Of a DNA stretch of 64,000 nt, positions 26,269 through 34,415 are shown piece after piece. The stretch covers positions 434,001 through 498,000 of the forward strand of contig JAVDKK010000002.1 in assembly GCA_030849945.1 (NCBI GenBank). Reading direction: 5' to 3'. A model generated the notes under the pieces. The model worked only from the letters and a program-made list of their open reading frames with translations, made no database searches and was not told the origin of the DNA. How positions within the stretch are numbered: the stretch's first letter is position 1; every line of letters begins with the position of its first letter. This stretch comes from Schauerella fraxinea. Lineage in GTDB: Bacteria > Pseudomonadota > Gammaproteobacteria > Burkholderiales > Burkholderiaceae_B. A program made the translations under genes and the position numbers.

Positions 26269-26285
26269 GCCGCGCGATGCGCGGC
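26269..26285. other. short hairpin between entC and entB
   Basis: A perfect 7-bp inverted repeat (GCCGCGC/GCGCGGC) with a 3-nt loop in the 48-bp entC-entB gap, ahead of the AAGGA ribosome site of entB. No U-tract; more likely an RNA-processing or translation-tuning element than a terminator. Confidence 0.4.
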
Positions 26286-26301
26286 CCCACAAGGAACCTT
26301 C

Positions 26302-26973
26302 ATGACGATACCTGCGATCGCCCCTTACGCCATGCCGACCGAGCCGGTGGCCAATCGTGTGGACTGGATGCCCGATGCGAATCGTGCCGTGTTTCTCATT
26401 CACGACATGCAGGCGTATTTCCTCAACAAATTCGATACCGCGCAATCGCCCATCGTGCCGCTGGTAGACACCATCGCCCGCTTGCGCGCGCAATGCGATG
26501 CGGCGGGCGTGCCGGTGTTTTACACCGCCCAGCCCACCGAGCAGCCGCCGCATGATCGCGCGCTGCTCAATGATTTCTGGGGCCCGGGATTGACGGCGCC
26601 CGAGCACCGTGACGCGCAACCCATCATCGATGCGCTGGCGCCCAGATCGGGCGACACCGTGCTCACGAAGTGGCGCTACAGCGCGTTTCAACGCTCGGAT
26701 CTGCGTGCGCGCATGACTGCGTTGGGCCGCGATCAAATCATCATTTGCGGCGTGTATGCACACATCGGTTGCATGGCGACGGCGCTCGAAGCGTTCATGC
26801 AGGACGTGCAGCCTTTCATGGTGATCGACGGCGTGGCCGATTTTTCGGCGGCCGAACACGATATGGCCGTCAACTATGTGGCGCGACGTTGCGGCGTGAG
26901 CCTCACGGCCGACGCTGTGATCGGCGCGCTGGCAAGCTCAGTCGCGACGGCGGAGCGCGCGAATGTTGAGTAA
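26302..26973 (+). CDS. entB: Isochorismatase (EntB-type, without aryl carrier domain)
   Basis: Hydrolyses isochorismate to 2,3-dihydro-2,3-dihydroxybenzoate and pyruvate. 223 aa with the EntB-like start PYAMPTEPVANRVDW, catalytic Asp in FLIHDMQAYF, Lys in LTKWRYSAF and CGVYAHIGCM. The protein ends about where the isochorismatase domain ends, so the aryl carrier domain that EntB uses to load dihydroxybenzoate onto an NRPS is absent. Its end overlaps the entA start by 11 bp. This implies that free dihydroxybenzoate, or a conjugate made by genes elsewhere, is the product. Confidence 0.92.
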   Translation: MTIPAIAPYAMPTEPVANRVDWMPDANRAVFLIHDMQAYFLNKFDTAQSPIVPLVDTIARLRAQCDAAGVPVFYTAQPTEQPPHDRALLNDFWGPGLTAPEHRDAQPIIDALAPRSGDTVLTKWRYSAFQRSDLRARMTALGRDQIIICGVYAHIGCMATALEAFMQDVQPFMVIDGVADFSAAEHDMAVNYVARRCGVSLTADAVIGALASSVATAERANVE

Positions 26974-27805
26974 CGCATCTCCCGACTCGTCTTTCGCCAA
27001 CGCCTGCGTGCTGGTCACCGGCGCGGCCAACGGCATCGGCGCGGCCTTGGCTCAGGCATTGCTTGCGCAGGGCGGGCGCGTGATCGCAGTCGACCAGGAT
27101 GCCGCCGGTTTGCAAGCGCTGCGCGCGGGTGTGGGTGCCAGCGCGTTCGCAAGTGAGGGTGCCAGTGAGGGCGCCAGTGAGGGCACGGCGCAACTTTTTA
27201 CCGCCGAAGTCGACATCAGCGATGCAGCGGCCGTGAATGCGGCGGTCGCCCAAGGTGAGAGCGCCTTGGGCCCGATCGACAAGTTGGCGTGCGTGGCCGG
27301 CATTCTGCAGATGGGCAAGATCGCCGATCTCACGGACGATCAATGGGCGCGCACTTTTGCGGTCAACGTGAACGGCACGTTCAATGTGTGCCGCGCAGTG
27401 GCGCAAGGCATGATCGCGCGCAAACGCGGAGCCATCGTCAACGTCAGTTCCAACGCCGCCACCACGCCGCGGGCATCCATGGGTGCCTATGCCGCCTCCA
27501 AGGCCGCGGTAACGCAGATGACGCGCTGCCTGGGGCTGGAGCTCGCCGAGCATGGCATCCGGTGCAATATCGTCTCGCCAGGGTCCACCGATACGGAAAT
27601 GCAGCGCGCCATGTGGCGCACGGGATCGTCGGCCGAGATGGTGATCGAAGGTTCGCTGGCCGGTTACCGTTTGGGTATTCCGCTGCGCAAGATTGCACGG
27701 GCAGACGAAATCGTCGACTCGATTTTATTCTTGTTGTCCGATCGGGCCAGCCACATCACGTTGCACGATTTGCGTGTGGATGGCGGCGCGACGCTGGATC
27801 AATGA
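26963..27805 (+). CDS. entA: 2,3-dihydro-2,3-dihydroxybenzoate dehydrogenase (EntA)
   Basis: SDR of 280 aa that oxidises 2,3-dihydro-DHB to 2,3-dihydroxybenzoate with NAD+. Motifs: LVTGAANGIGAALA, AVDQDAAG, VAGILQMG, catalytic YAASKAAV, and VSPGSTDTEMQRAMW, which is diagnostic for the EntA branch. A 12-bp tandem repeat inserts three Ser-Glu-Gly-Ala-like units around residues 64-75, in the loop before beta-3, making the protein longer than usual (about 250). Starts within the end of entB. Confidence 0.9.
   Translation: MLSNASPDSSFANACVLVTGAANGIGAALAQALLAQGGRVIAVDQDAAGLQALRAGVGASAFASEGASEGASEGTAQLFTAEVDISDAAAVNAAVAQGESALGPIDKLACVAGILQMGKIADLTDDQWARTFAVNVNGTFNVCRAVAQGMIARKRGAIVNVSSNAATTPRASMGAYAASKAAVTQMTRCLGLELAEHGIRCNIVSPGSTDTEMQRAMWRTGSSAEMVIEGSLAGYRLGIPLRKIARADEIVDSILFLLSDRASHITLHDLRVDGGATLDQ
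27152..27187 (+). repeat. in-frame 12-bp tandem repeat inside entA (three copies)
   Basis: Three copies of AGTGAGGGYGCC, in frame, encoding repeated Ser-Glu-Gly-(Ala/Thr). The insertion lies in a surface loop region of the SDR fold and is a likely length-variable site. Confidence 0.85.
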
Positions 27806-27893
27806 TGCAATGGCGCAGTAGCGCAGTAGCGCACAGCCTGAGCGATCCGGCTGCTGCCTGGCTCGATGCGCGAGGCACGCCGCAGCCTAAATG

Positions 27894-28934
27894 CTACGTT
27901 GAAGTGACCCGCGCGATCCAGTCTCGCGCGCTTGCCAAGGTTGCGAAAGCATCCAGGCTGCGCGCGGGGACGCCGGGATAGGCACTGGCCGCCATGTCCG
28001 CCAAGGCGTGGCCCGGCCCGAGTTCGAGAAACGCCGTGGCGCCAGCTTCTACGCAACTTTGCAAGCAGGCATCCCAACGAATCGTTTGCGCAATCTGCGC
28101 GGCGAGCTTGGTGGCCCCGTCGCGTAGATCGAATACCGCCGCGCCATCGATGCCGGAAAAGAGCCTTGCGCCGGCCGCAAGCTTGCCCGGCATGGACGTG
28201 GCAAGCAGGCGTTGCATGAATGCTTCGGCCGCCGTTCGCATGAGTGGGGTGTGTGAAGCGATCGACACCGGGATCGGCGTCACGCGTAGCGCCCCGCGCT
28301 GATGGGCCGCGCGCGCGACGGCATCCAAGTCCGCAAGCATGCCGCCCACCACCCATGCCGTATCGGGATTGGCGATCGCGATGGCGGCATGGTTTGTCTC
28401 GCACAAGGCGCGAACGGTGTCTTCATCCAGACCGCGTATGGCCAGCAATCCTTGTTCGCCTGCGCGCGCGGCATCCATTGCGTCTGCGCGATCTCCCGCG
28501 AGATGCAGCGTCTGCAGCGGCGTCAACGCGCCCGCGACACCCCACGCGGCCAATTCGCCCACGCTATAACCAGCGATGCAGAGCCGCCGGGGCAGGGCAT
28601 CCCGAAGGGCGGCATGTGCGGCCAAGGCTTGCAGGGTGCACAGCACCTGTGCCGGGCGATTGGCGAAACGATCGGGTTGGGGGTCGACAGCGTCAGCAGC
28701 ACTAACGCCAGCAGCAGTGTGGAACGCGCGAAGTTCGGCGGCGTCACCTGCCACGTTGCCGGCAGCATGGCGGGCATCGGTGGCATCGGTCGCGCCGGTC
28801 GCCAGCCGCGGATCGCAACCCAGCAGGGCATGGGCAGCATCGAACAACGTCTGCGCCTCCGGTACGTCGCCGGTCAGGCGAAACATCTCAGCGTGTTGGT
28901 GCCCTTGGCCCGTGCACAGCAACGCAAGCGTCAT
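27894..28934 (-). CDS. mdcH: Malonate decarboxylase malonyl-CoA/ACP transacylase (MdcH, epsilon)
   Basis: 346-residue acyltransferase that loads the malonate decarboxylase carrier protein with malonyl from malonyl-CoA to prime the cycle. FabD-like fold: LLCTGQGHQHAEMF, active-site serine in GYSVGELAAW, His in SIASHTPLM, FLELGPGHALADMA at the C-terminus. ATG at 28934 gives the usual N-terminus; the open frame continues to 29030 through repeats of the mdcB end. A low-complexity Ala/Thr/Asp stretch (GATDATDARHAAGNVAGDAAE) lies at about residues 42-62. Last gene of the mdc operon, convergent with entA; the 88-bp gap holds a small GCGCAGTA repeat. Confidence 0.9.
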   Translation of the reverse strand: MTLALLCTGQGHQHAEMFRLTGDVPEAQTLFDAAHALLGCDPRLATGATDATDARHAAGNVAGDAAELRAFHTAAGVSAADAVDPQPDRFANRPAQVLCTLQALAAHAALRDALPRRLCIAGYSVGELAAWGVAGALTPLQTLHLAGDRADAMDAARAGEQGLLAIRGLDEDTVRALCETNHAAIAIANPDTAWVVGGMLADLDAVARAAHQRGALRVTPIPVSIASHTPLMRTAAEAFMQRLLATSMPGKLAAGARLFSGIDGAAVFDLRDGATKLAAQIAQTIRWDACLQSCVEAGATAFLELGPGHALADMAASAYPGVPARSLDAFATLASARDWIARVTST

Positions 28935-29046
28935 TTCAGTCCAGCGACGAGGAACATTCTCATCGCAAGCATCATGGCAGCCCCCCCGACGAACACAGGC
29001 ATCTTCAACATCATGGCAGCCCGTCGACAAAAACGCTCATCGCCAG
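28930..29046. repeat. three imperfect ~39-bp tandem copies of the mdcB 3' end
   Basis: Copies begin near 29009, 28970 and 28930 (period 39-40 bp). The copy at 29009-29046 is the genuine end of mdcB (...MSVFVDGLP, stop); the next two are non-coding repeats leading to the mdcH start. The first 14 bases (CATCATGGCAGCCC) are identical in the first two copies; the third has diverged. Confidence 0.75.
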
Positions 29047-29934
29047 CAGATCGGCCGAGCCGCCGGGACTCAGGTTGCGCGCCACGAACGCACGATGGAT
29101 CGCCGCAGCCCGCGCGCGCCAATCGGCCTGGGCGATACCGCCGCAATCGAGAAACGCCTGAGCTTCGCGTTGTGCATAGGCCAAGCCTTCCGGCCCCCCG
29201 CGATGCAACAGATTGGTGTCTTCAACCACCGCGATCAACGCAAAGCAGGCTTGCACGCGCATCGCCTCGCGATCGCCATGTGCGTGCATTGCAGCGGCAC
29301 GCAGCGCGGGAACGCCAATCTCGTACACGCTCGGAAAGCCGCGCGCCGCCTCACGCCGCGCGCCGCCTGCACCATAACGATGGGCGACCACCTCACCGTG
29401 GCTGTCTGCTGCACGCGGTCCGGCTTCGATCGCATGGCCCCATTCCCGCGTCACGATCGCGCCGAGCGAGGCGTGAGGATACGTGCCATGCGCCAGCCGC
29501 ACTCCTGCGGCCGCGCTGAGTAGTCCGATCCCGAAGATAGCGCCCCGATGGGTATTGACGCCCAGCGTGGCGGCCAGCATCGCCTGCTCGGCACGCAGGC
29601 CGATCTTGCGCAACGCCGTCATATCGTCGCGGCGCGCGCCCGCTTGGGCCAAGGCCGCAAAGTAGGGATGAAGCGTTTTTGCACTGCGCGTGAACGTGTC
29701 GGCATTCATGTCGTTGTGGCTGCCTGCATCCACATGGCTCACCAAGCCGGGCTTGGGCCAGGTGTTGATCTCGAGGCGCAGACTGTGCTCGGCCCAAGCC
29801 GCGATCTGCGCGCTCGCGTCGACGATGCGCGCATTCGGATGTTCGATCGCATCGCCGATTGCCTTGGCATGGCAGGCCGCGGTGCCCACTTCCTGATGTG
29901 GGCCACGGGCGAGCAGGCAGGGTGCAGCGTTCAT
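29011..29934 (-). CDS. mdcB: Triphosphoribosyl-dephospho-CoA synthase (MdcB)
   Basis: 307-residue enzyme (CitG/MdcB family) that makes the precursor of the 2'-(5''-phosphoribosyl)-3'-dephospho-CoA prosthetic group of the acyl carrier subunit. Motifs: EINTWPKPGLVSHVDAGSHNDM, the GVNTHRGAIFGIGLLSAAAG block, VVEDTNLLHRGGPEGL and LSPGGSADLLAMSVF at the end. Start overlaps the mdcG stop (ATGA). Its 3' end is followed by two degenerate copies of itself. Confidence 0.93.
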   Translation of the reverse strand: MNAAPCLLARGPHQEVGTAACHAKAIGDAIEHPNARIVDASAQIAAWAEHSLRLEINTWPKPGLVSHVDAGSHNDMNADTFTRSAKTLHPYFAALAQAGARRDDMTALRKIGLRAEQAMLAATLGVNTHRGAIFGIGLLSAAAGVRLAHGTYPHASLGAIVTREWGHAIEAGPRAADSHGEVVAHRYGAGGARREAARGFPSVYEIGVPALRAAAMHAHGDREAMRVQACFALIAVVEDTNLLHRGGPEGLAYAQREAQAFLDCGGIAQADWRARAAAIHRAFVARNLSPGGSADLLAMSVFVDGLP

Positions 29935-30605
29935 GTCAGACCTTGTTCAAAAGAGAGGCGCGTGGCGAGTATGACGTCATTGGAAGTCTTGAGCATGACA
30001 TCGGCGCGGTGATCGAGCAGTTCGCGCCAGTTGGCCGCCGCACCATCCCGCAACACGATTTCGCCATCCACACCCATTGGGGCTGCACGCTCGATCTCGT
30101 CAATCGCACGCAATAAGGGGTCCAGACGATCATGCGACGGTGCGCACCACGCCAGATCCACGTCGGAAGTGGCCGATAGATACGTCAACCCCGTGAGGTA
30201 CTGCCAAGCCAAACTGCCAAACACACGCACCGCCACCTGATGTGCGGCTGCGGTGGTCACCAACGCGTGCAGGCTGGATCGCCACGCCACGGGCGCCGTA
30301 TCGATGGTGGCTGCAAGCATCGGCAACGCTTCAGTACGCACGATGTCGTTGTGTTCCAGCATCAAGGCGAGGCGGGCTTTGCCGGCCAAGGGTGGCAGCG
30401 GCAGCCCCACGGCAATGCCGCGCCGTTCGTGCGCCGAAGGGCGGCGCGCAATGAGCGGCCAACCGTGGGCAACCCAATCGCGCACCAAGGGCTGCGCCGC
30501 CAGTTCGGGCCGGGCGTCCATCAGCCGCATCCACGCCTCACGACGAGGATGGATCAGCGTATGCCGCCGGCGGCAGGCATCAAGCGCAGGTAGCGGGAGC
30601 GTCAT
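29931..30605 (-). CDS. mdcG: Malonate decarboxylase holo-ACP synthase (MdcG, nucleotidyltransferase)
   Basis: Attaches the dephospho-CoA-derived prosthetic group to the MdcC serine. 224 aa with the nucleotidyltransferase metal motif VFGSLAWQYLTGLTYLSATSDVDLAW (Gly-Ser and Asp-x-Asp) at about residues 128-153. The N-terminal residues derive from DNA that looks like a tandem copy of the mdcE stop region. Ten bp downstream of mdcE. Confidence 0.9.
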   Translation of the reverse strand: MTLPLPALDACRRRHTLIHPRREAWMRLMDARPELAAQPLVRDWVAHGWPLIARRPSAHERRGIAVGLPLPPLAGKARLALMLEHNDIVRTEALPMLAATIDTAPVAWRSSLHALVTTAAAHQVAVRVFGSLAWQYLTGLTYLSATSDVDLAWCAPSHDRLDPLLRAIDEIERAAPMGVDGEIVLRDGAAANWRELLDHRADVMLKTSNDVILATRLSFEQGLT

Positions 30606-30641
30606 CGGCAGGCGTCAAGCGAGGGCAAGGGCAGCGTCGTA
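30572..30641. repeat. imperfect 35-bp tandem repeat across the mdcE/mdcG junction
   Basis: Units 30572-30606 and 30607-30641 match at about 26 of 35 positions (both start GGCAGGC.TCAAGCG). One unit holds the start of mdcG, the other the end of mdcE, so the junction looks like a local duplication that became coding on one side. Confidence 0.7.
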
Positions 30642-31397
30642 CACGCGTTGCGCAATGTCGGCGGCCTTGGGCCGGCCGCCTCGTGCAAGACCGAGCCGAT
30701 CGCGAGTATCGGCAGTGTCGTGGTGCGCCATTTGAGACCTGTCAGCAGTATTCTTCGCGCTGCTACTTGTTCCACACGCCAGCAGCGTCTCGTCGAATTG
30801 CGTGGCGAGGCTCACGGTGGGGTCCAGCACAGCGGCAATGGCGCCCGTTTGCGCAAGGTTGTCCAAACCGGGTGCGAATACCGGCGTGGCGCGCGCTTTC
30901 TCTTCAAGCACTGCCAGCGGAAGCTTGGTCACTTTGGCCATCGACGGCAAGTCCATCACGGACGGGTGCGCGCCAGGCACGGCCAGCAAGGTGCGCGTGG
31001 CCAGCGCGGTGGCGATGAACGCGCCCGCCGCCGTATGCCCATACAGCAAGCCGAGCGTGTGATGCCCGCGCGCGTCGGCCACGCGCAGGCAGATGGCCAG
31101 ATGCGAAAGAAATTGGCTCAAGCCCATCAATTCATCGCGCTTGCTCATGCGTTGGCTGTCGCTATCGATCAAGACCAGAATGGGGCAGGGTGCCGCGTCG
31201 GCCGCGTGAACGATATCGAGCACGTGCTGCGCCAGCACCAGCGCCTCGTCCACGCCCACCGCGGCTTTTCCGGTCACGCCGATGACTGCTACGCGCCCGG
31301 CTTGCGGCAAAGTACCGCTACCTAAGACGAGATGATTTTTCTCGACCACGTGGTGGCCGTTGGGAAACAGGGACAACAGCACGTCATCGAACGTCAT
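30615..31397 (-). CDS. mdcE: Malonate decarboxylase subunit gamma (MdcE)
   Basis: 260-residue carboxyltransferase-fold subunit that with MdcD decarboxylates the malonyl-S-ACP. Recognisable blocks: VAVIGVTGKAAVGVDEAL, PILVLIDSDSQRMSKRDELMGLSQFLSHLA, LLYGHTAAGAFIATALATRT and VMDLPSMAKVTKLPL. The ATG at 31397 has AAGGAGG upstream; the long upstream open frame is the shadow of mdcD. Overlaps the mdcD end by 14 bp, favouring stoichiometric synthesis of the pair. Confidence 0.93.
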   Translation of the reverse strand: MTFDDVLLSLFPNGHHVVEKNHLVLGSGTLPQAGRVAVIGVTGKAAVGVDEALVLAQHVLDIVHAADAAPCPILVLIDSDSQRMSKRDELMGLSQFLSHLAICLRVADARGHHTLGLLYGHTAAGAFIATALATRTLLAVPGAHPSVMDLPSMAKVTKLPLAVLEEKARATPVFAPGLDNLAQTGAIAAVLDPTVSLATQFDETLLACGTSSSAKNTADRSQMAHHDTADTRDRLGLARGGRPKAADIAQRVYDAALALA

Positions 31398-32328
31398 GAT
31401 CGGCCTCCTTGAGTGATTGCGCGAGCGCAAGAAATGCCTCGGGTTCGAGATCGGGCACATCCACATTGGCATCAACGCCCAGCGCGCGCCAGACGTCGGT
31501 GGCATCCGCGCAGCCGCCGAAGCGGGCCAACCGATCGACCAATCGCGATTGAACAAGCGCCAGACGCTCGAGACTCAGGGCAGGCGCATCGGCAATCAAA
31601 CGGATCGCTGCGTCGCGAAACTGCGGAATCGCGTCGTCCACAAACGCCTCCACGGCGCCCAGCAGGTACCGGTGCTTGCCGCCCATCGTGCGCCAGATCA
31701 AGGGACGGTCTGCGGCGTCGAACTCCTCGATGCCGCGATTGGTTTCGATCACCTCAGGGCCGGACACGCTCAGCCGACCGAGCTCCGAGATCGCCAGCCC
31801 CGAGCAGCAGCCTGCGATCAAGCTGCCGCCGCCATAACAACCGGCGCGTCCGCCAATCAGGCCCACCACGGGTACGCCCGCCAGCCGCGCATCGATCATC
31901 GCACGCATGATTTCGGCAATCGCCAATTCGCCGGCGTTGGCTTCCTGCAGCCGCACCCCCCCGGTTTCGAACAGGATCAGCAGCGGCACGCGGCGCACTG
32001 CGGCCGCGCGCAGTAGTCCGGTCAGCTTGGCACCATGCACCTCGCCAAACGCGCCGCCCATGAATTTGCCTTCCTGAGCGGCCACAAGGACCACTTCGCC
32101 GTTCAAGCGGCCTTGGCCGACCACCATACCGTCGTCGAACTGCGTGGGTAGATCGAAGATGGCCAGGTGCGGGCTGGTCTCGCGTTCGCCCGGGCCCACA
32201 AACTCAATAAAGCTGCCGGCATCCAGCAGCCCGCCGATACGCTGGCGCGCGGAAGCTTCGTACCAACTGGCATCGCCATTCAGTGCGGGCGGCAGGATGT
32301 GATGGGTGGGGGTTTCAATGGCGTTCAT
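31384..32328 (-). CDS. mdcD: Malonate decarboxylase subunit beta (MdcD)
   Basis: 314-residue biotin-independent carboxylase subunit. Starts SWYEASARQRIGGLLD, then FDLPTQFDDGMVVGQGRLNG, FMGGAFGEVHGAKLTGLL, LFETGGVRLQEANAGELAI, GLIGGRAGCYGGGSLIAGCC (oxyanion glycine loops) and LSVSGPEVIETNRGIEEFDA. ATGA overlap with the end of mdcC. Confidence 0.95.
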   Translation of the reverse strand: MNAIETPTHHILPPALNGDASWYEASARQRIGGLLDAGSFIEFVGPGERETSPHLAIFDLPTQFDDGMVVGQGRLNGEVVLVAAQEGKFMGGAFGEVHGAKLTGLLRAAAVRRVPLLILFETGGVRLQEANAGELAIAEIMRAMIDARLAGVPVVGLIGGRAGCYGGGSLIAGCCSGLAISELGRLSVSGPEVIETNRGIEEFDAADRPLIWRTMGGKHRYLLGAVEAFVDDAIPQFRDAAIRLIADAPALSLERLALVQSRLVDRLARFGGCADATDVWRALGVDANVDVPDLEPEAFLALAQSLKEADHDVR

Positions 32329-32642
32329 GGGTTGCCTTCGGCAATTGCCCGCAACGCCTGCGCCAGGCGCAAGCTCACCGTATCGGGCCGGGCGCCACCG
32401 TCATTGATCAAAAACCGTAGGCCACCCAGCGCGCCGCGCTCCGCAAAATCGGTGACGACGGCCTCCCACACCTCGGCAAAACCGGTAGCACTGGTGCGAA
32501 TGTCGATCTCATATTGATCGTCCGGCAAGGCGCGCTCGACCAACACCTCAAGATTGCCTGACGCGACCACGCCCACGATGGCGCTCGCATTCGCGAGCGG
32601 CGCGGGCCGCTGATGGGCTTGCCGATAATGTAGATGTTCCAT
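32325..32642 (-). CDS. mdcC: Malonate decarboxylase acyl carrier protein (MdcC, delta)
   Basis: 105-residue acyl carrier subunit. N-terminal MEHLHYRQAHQRPAP and the conserved IVGVVASGNLEVLVE containing the serine that carries the phosphoribosyl-dephospho-CoA arm; IDIRTSATGFAEVWEAVVTDF follows. Nine bp after mdcA. Modified by MdcB/MdcG products encoded further along the operon. Confidence 0.93.
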   Translation of the reverse strand: MEHLHYRQAHQRPAPLANASAIVGVVASGNLEVLVERALPDDQYEIDIRTSATGFAEVWEAVVTDFAERGALGGLRFLINDGGARPDTVSLRLAQALRAIAEGNP

Positions 32643-32651
32643 GTTTCGTCC

Positions 32652-34298
32652 TTACCAGTTGCGAAAACGCGCAGGTGGTGCATACAGCCCGCCAGACCAA
32701 CGCACAAGATCCTTCACCGACCGTGCGGCGAGCATGCTGCGATTGGCGTCGAGCGGGTTGATGCCCAGATCCTCGGGCCGCTTGATAATGCCGCGCTCGC
32801 GCAGCCGTTCGACCATTTTCTTGTCGCGGCCACGACCCACATCCGTGTAGCCCGCCACGCCACGAATCGCATGCTCCCGCTCGTCCGGGGTTCGGCACAA
32901 CAGCAGATTGGCAATGCCCTCTTCGGTCACGATATGACTCACGTCGTCGCCATAGACCATGATCGGCGCCAGATCCAGATCGAGCTTTTCCGCCAACACG
33001 ATGGCATCGAGTTGCTCGACGAAAAGCGGCACGTTCTTGTCGCCGAAGGTCTCGCCGATCTGCACCACCAGCTTACGCCCGCGGCGCAACGGGGCCGGTG
33101 CGTCGGGGTCGGCTTCGAGGCCTGCCTTGAGCCAGGGGGCACTGGCATGCCGGCGCCCGCGTGCATCGCTGCCCATATTGGGCGCGCCGCCGAAGCCCGC
33201 GATCCGGTTGGCGGTCACGGTAGACGAATGCCCCTGCAGATCGATCTGCAGCGTGGAGCCGATGAACATATCGCACGCATACAAACCCGCCGTCTGGCAA
33301 AACGCGCGATTGGAGCGCAACGAACCGTCGGGACCGGTAAAAAAGATGTCCGACCGGGCGCGGATGTAGTCGTCCATACCCACTTCGGAGCCGAAACAAT
33401 GGATGCTCTCCACCCAGCCGGATTCGATAGCGGGAATCAGGGTAGGGTGGGGATTCAACGCCCACTGCGCAGCCACCTTGTGCTTGAGTCCCAGCCGCTC
33501 GCCATAGGTGGGTAAGATCAGTTCGATCGCGGCGGTATTGAAGCCGATCCCGTGATTGAGCCGCTTCACGCCGTAAGGACCGTAGATGCCCTTGAGCGCC
33601 ATCATGGCGGTCAAGATTTGCGTCTCGGTGATGGCGGCGGGGTCGCGTGTAAACAGCGGCTCCACGTAAAACGGCTTGTCGCTTTCGATCACGAAGTTCA
33701 CGCGATCGCCTGGGATGTCGACGCGCGGCACGCGATCGACGATCTTGTTGACCTGCGCGATCACAATGCCGTTCTTGAACGCCGTGGCTTCCACTACCGT
33801 GGGCGTATCTTCGGTGTTGGGGCCGGTGTAGAGGTTGCCATCGCGGTCGGCACTCACCGCGGCAATCAACGCCACATTTGGCGTCAGATCCACGAAGTAC
33901 CGGGCAAACAACTCCAGATAGGTATGCACCGCGCCCAAGGCGATCTTGCCGCCAAAGAGCAACTGCGCAATGCGCTGCGATTGCGGACCGGAGTACGCAT
34001 AGTCCAGGCGCTTGGCGATGCCGTTTTCAAACACATCCAGATGCTCGGGCAGCACCACGCCCGACTGCACCATGTGCAAATTGTGGATGATGCCGTTATC
34101 CGCATCGGCCAATGCCACCGCGAGCAAGTCTGCCTGCTTTTGATTGTCGCCCTCCAGGCACACGCGGTCACCCGGCCGGATGACCGCTTCGAGCAGGCGC
34201 GTCGCATCCGCCGCAGGCACGCATTTGCCATCGGCCAGGCGGGCGCCGGCGGCCAACCGCTGCGACTTGTCGCGCTGGGCATGATCCCAATTCGTCAT
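32652..34298 (-). CDS. mdcA: Malonate decarboxylase subunit alpha (MdcA, ACP transferase)
   Basis: 548-residue malonate:acetyl-ACP CoA-transferase-like subunit that exchanges acetyl for malonyl on the carrier. Features: RPGDRVCLEGDNQKQADLLA, AAVSADRDGNLYTGPNTEDTP, LNHGIGFNTAAIELILPTYGE, CFGSEVGMDDYIRARSDIFF and IAGFGGAPNMGSDARGRRHASPW-like block. ATG at 34298 follows GGAGGA; an ATG at 34303 runs into a stop after one codon. First gene of mdcACDEGBH; divergent from the LysR gene 117 bp away. Confidence 0.95.
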   Translation of the reverse strand: MTNWDHAQRDKSQRLAAGARLADGKCVPAADATRLLEAVIRPGDRVCLEGDNQKQADLLAVALADADNGIIHNLHMVQSGVVLPEHLDVFENGIAKRLDYAYSGPQSQRIAQLLFGGKIALGAVHTYLELFARYFVDLTPNVALIAAVSADRDGNLYTGPNTEDTPTVVEATAFKNGIVIAQVNKIVDRVPRVDIPGDRVNFVIESDKPFYVEPLFTRDPAAITETQILTAMMALKGIYGPYGVKRLNHGIGFNTAAIELILPTYGERLGLKHKVAAQWALNPHPTLIPAIESGWVESIHCFGSEVGMDDYIRARSDIFFTGPDGSLRSNRAFCQTAGLYACDMFIGSTLQIDLQGHSSTVTANRIAGFGGAPNMGSDARGRRHASAPWLKAGLEADPDAPAPLRRGRKLVVQIGETFGDKNVPLFVEQLDAIVLAEKLDLDLAPIMVYGDDVSHIVTEEGIANLLLCRTPDEREHAIRGVAGYTDVGRGRDKKMVERLRERGIIKRPEDLGINPLDANRSMLAARSVKDLVRWSGGLYAPPARFRNW

Positions 34299-34353
34299 TG
34301 CATTCCTCCACAAACGTGCCGGATCGGCAGGGCAATCGAGCGCCCAAGTAAAA

Positions 34354-34384
34354 TCATAGGCTTGGTGGCCCAGGCCATTTATGA
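34354..34384. promoter_or_regulatory. dyad TCATA-N21-TATGA in the mdcA/LysR intergenic region
   Basis: The divergent 117-bp region contains a 31-bp interrupted dyad with GGC/GCC repeats inside (GGCTTGG, CCAGGCC), a plausible LysR-type binding region controlling both directions. Weak evidence: arms are only 5 bp. Confidence 0.35.
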
Positions 34385-34415
34385 AGTTATCAACCGCCAT
34401 TCAGAGGGTTTCGTA

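Noticed and set aside
33552..34415. Long upstream extension of the malonate LysR reading frame
   Set aside because: It is antisense to mdcA, lacks LysR features, and a ribosome site supports the start at 34416.
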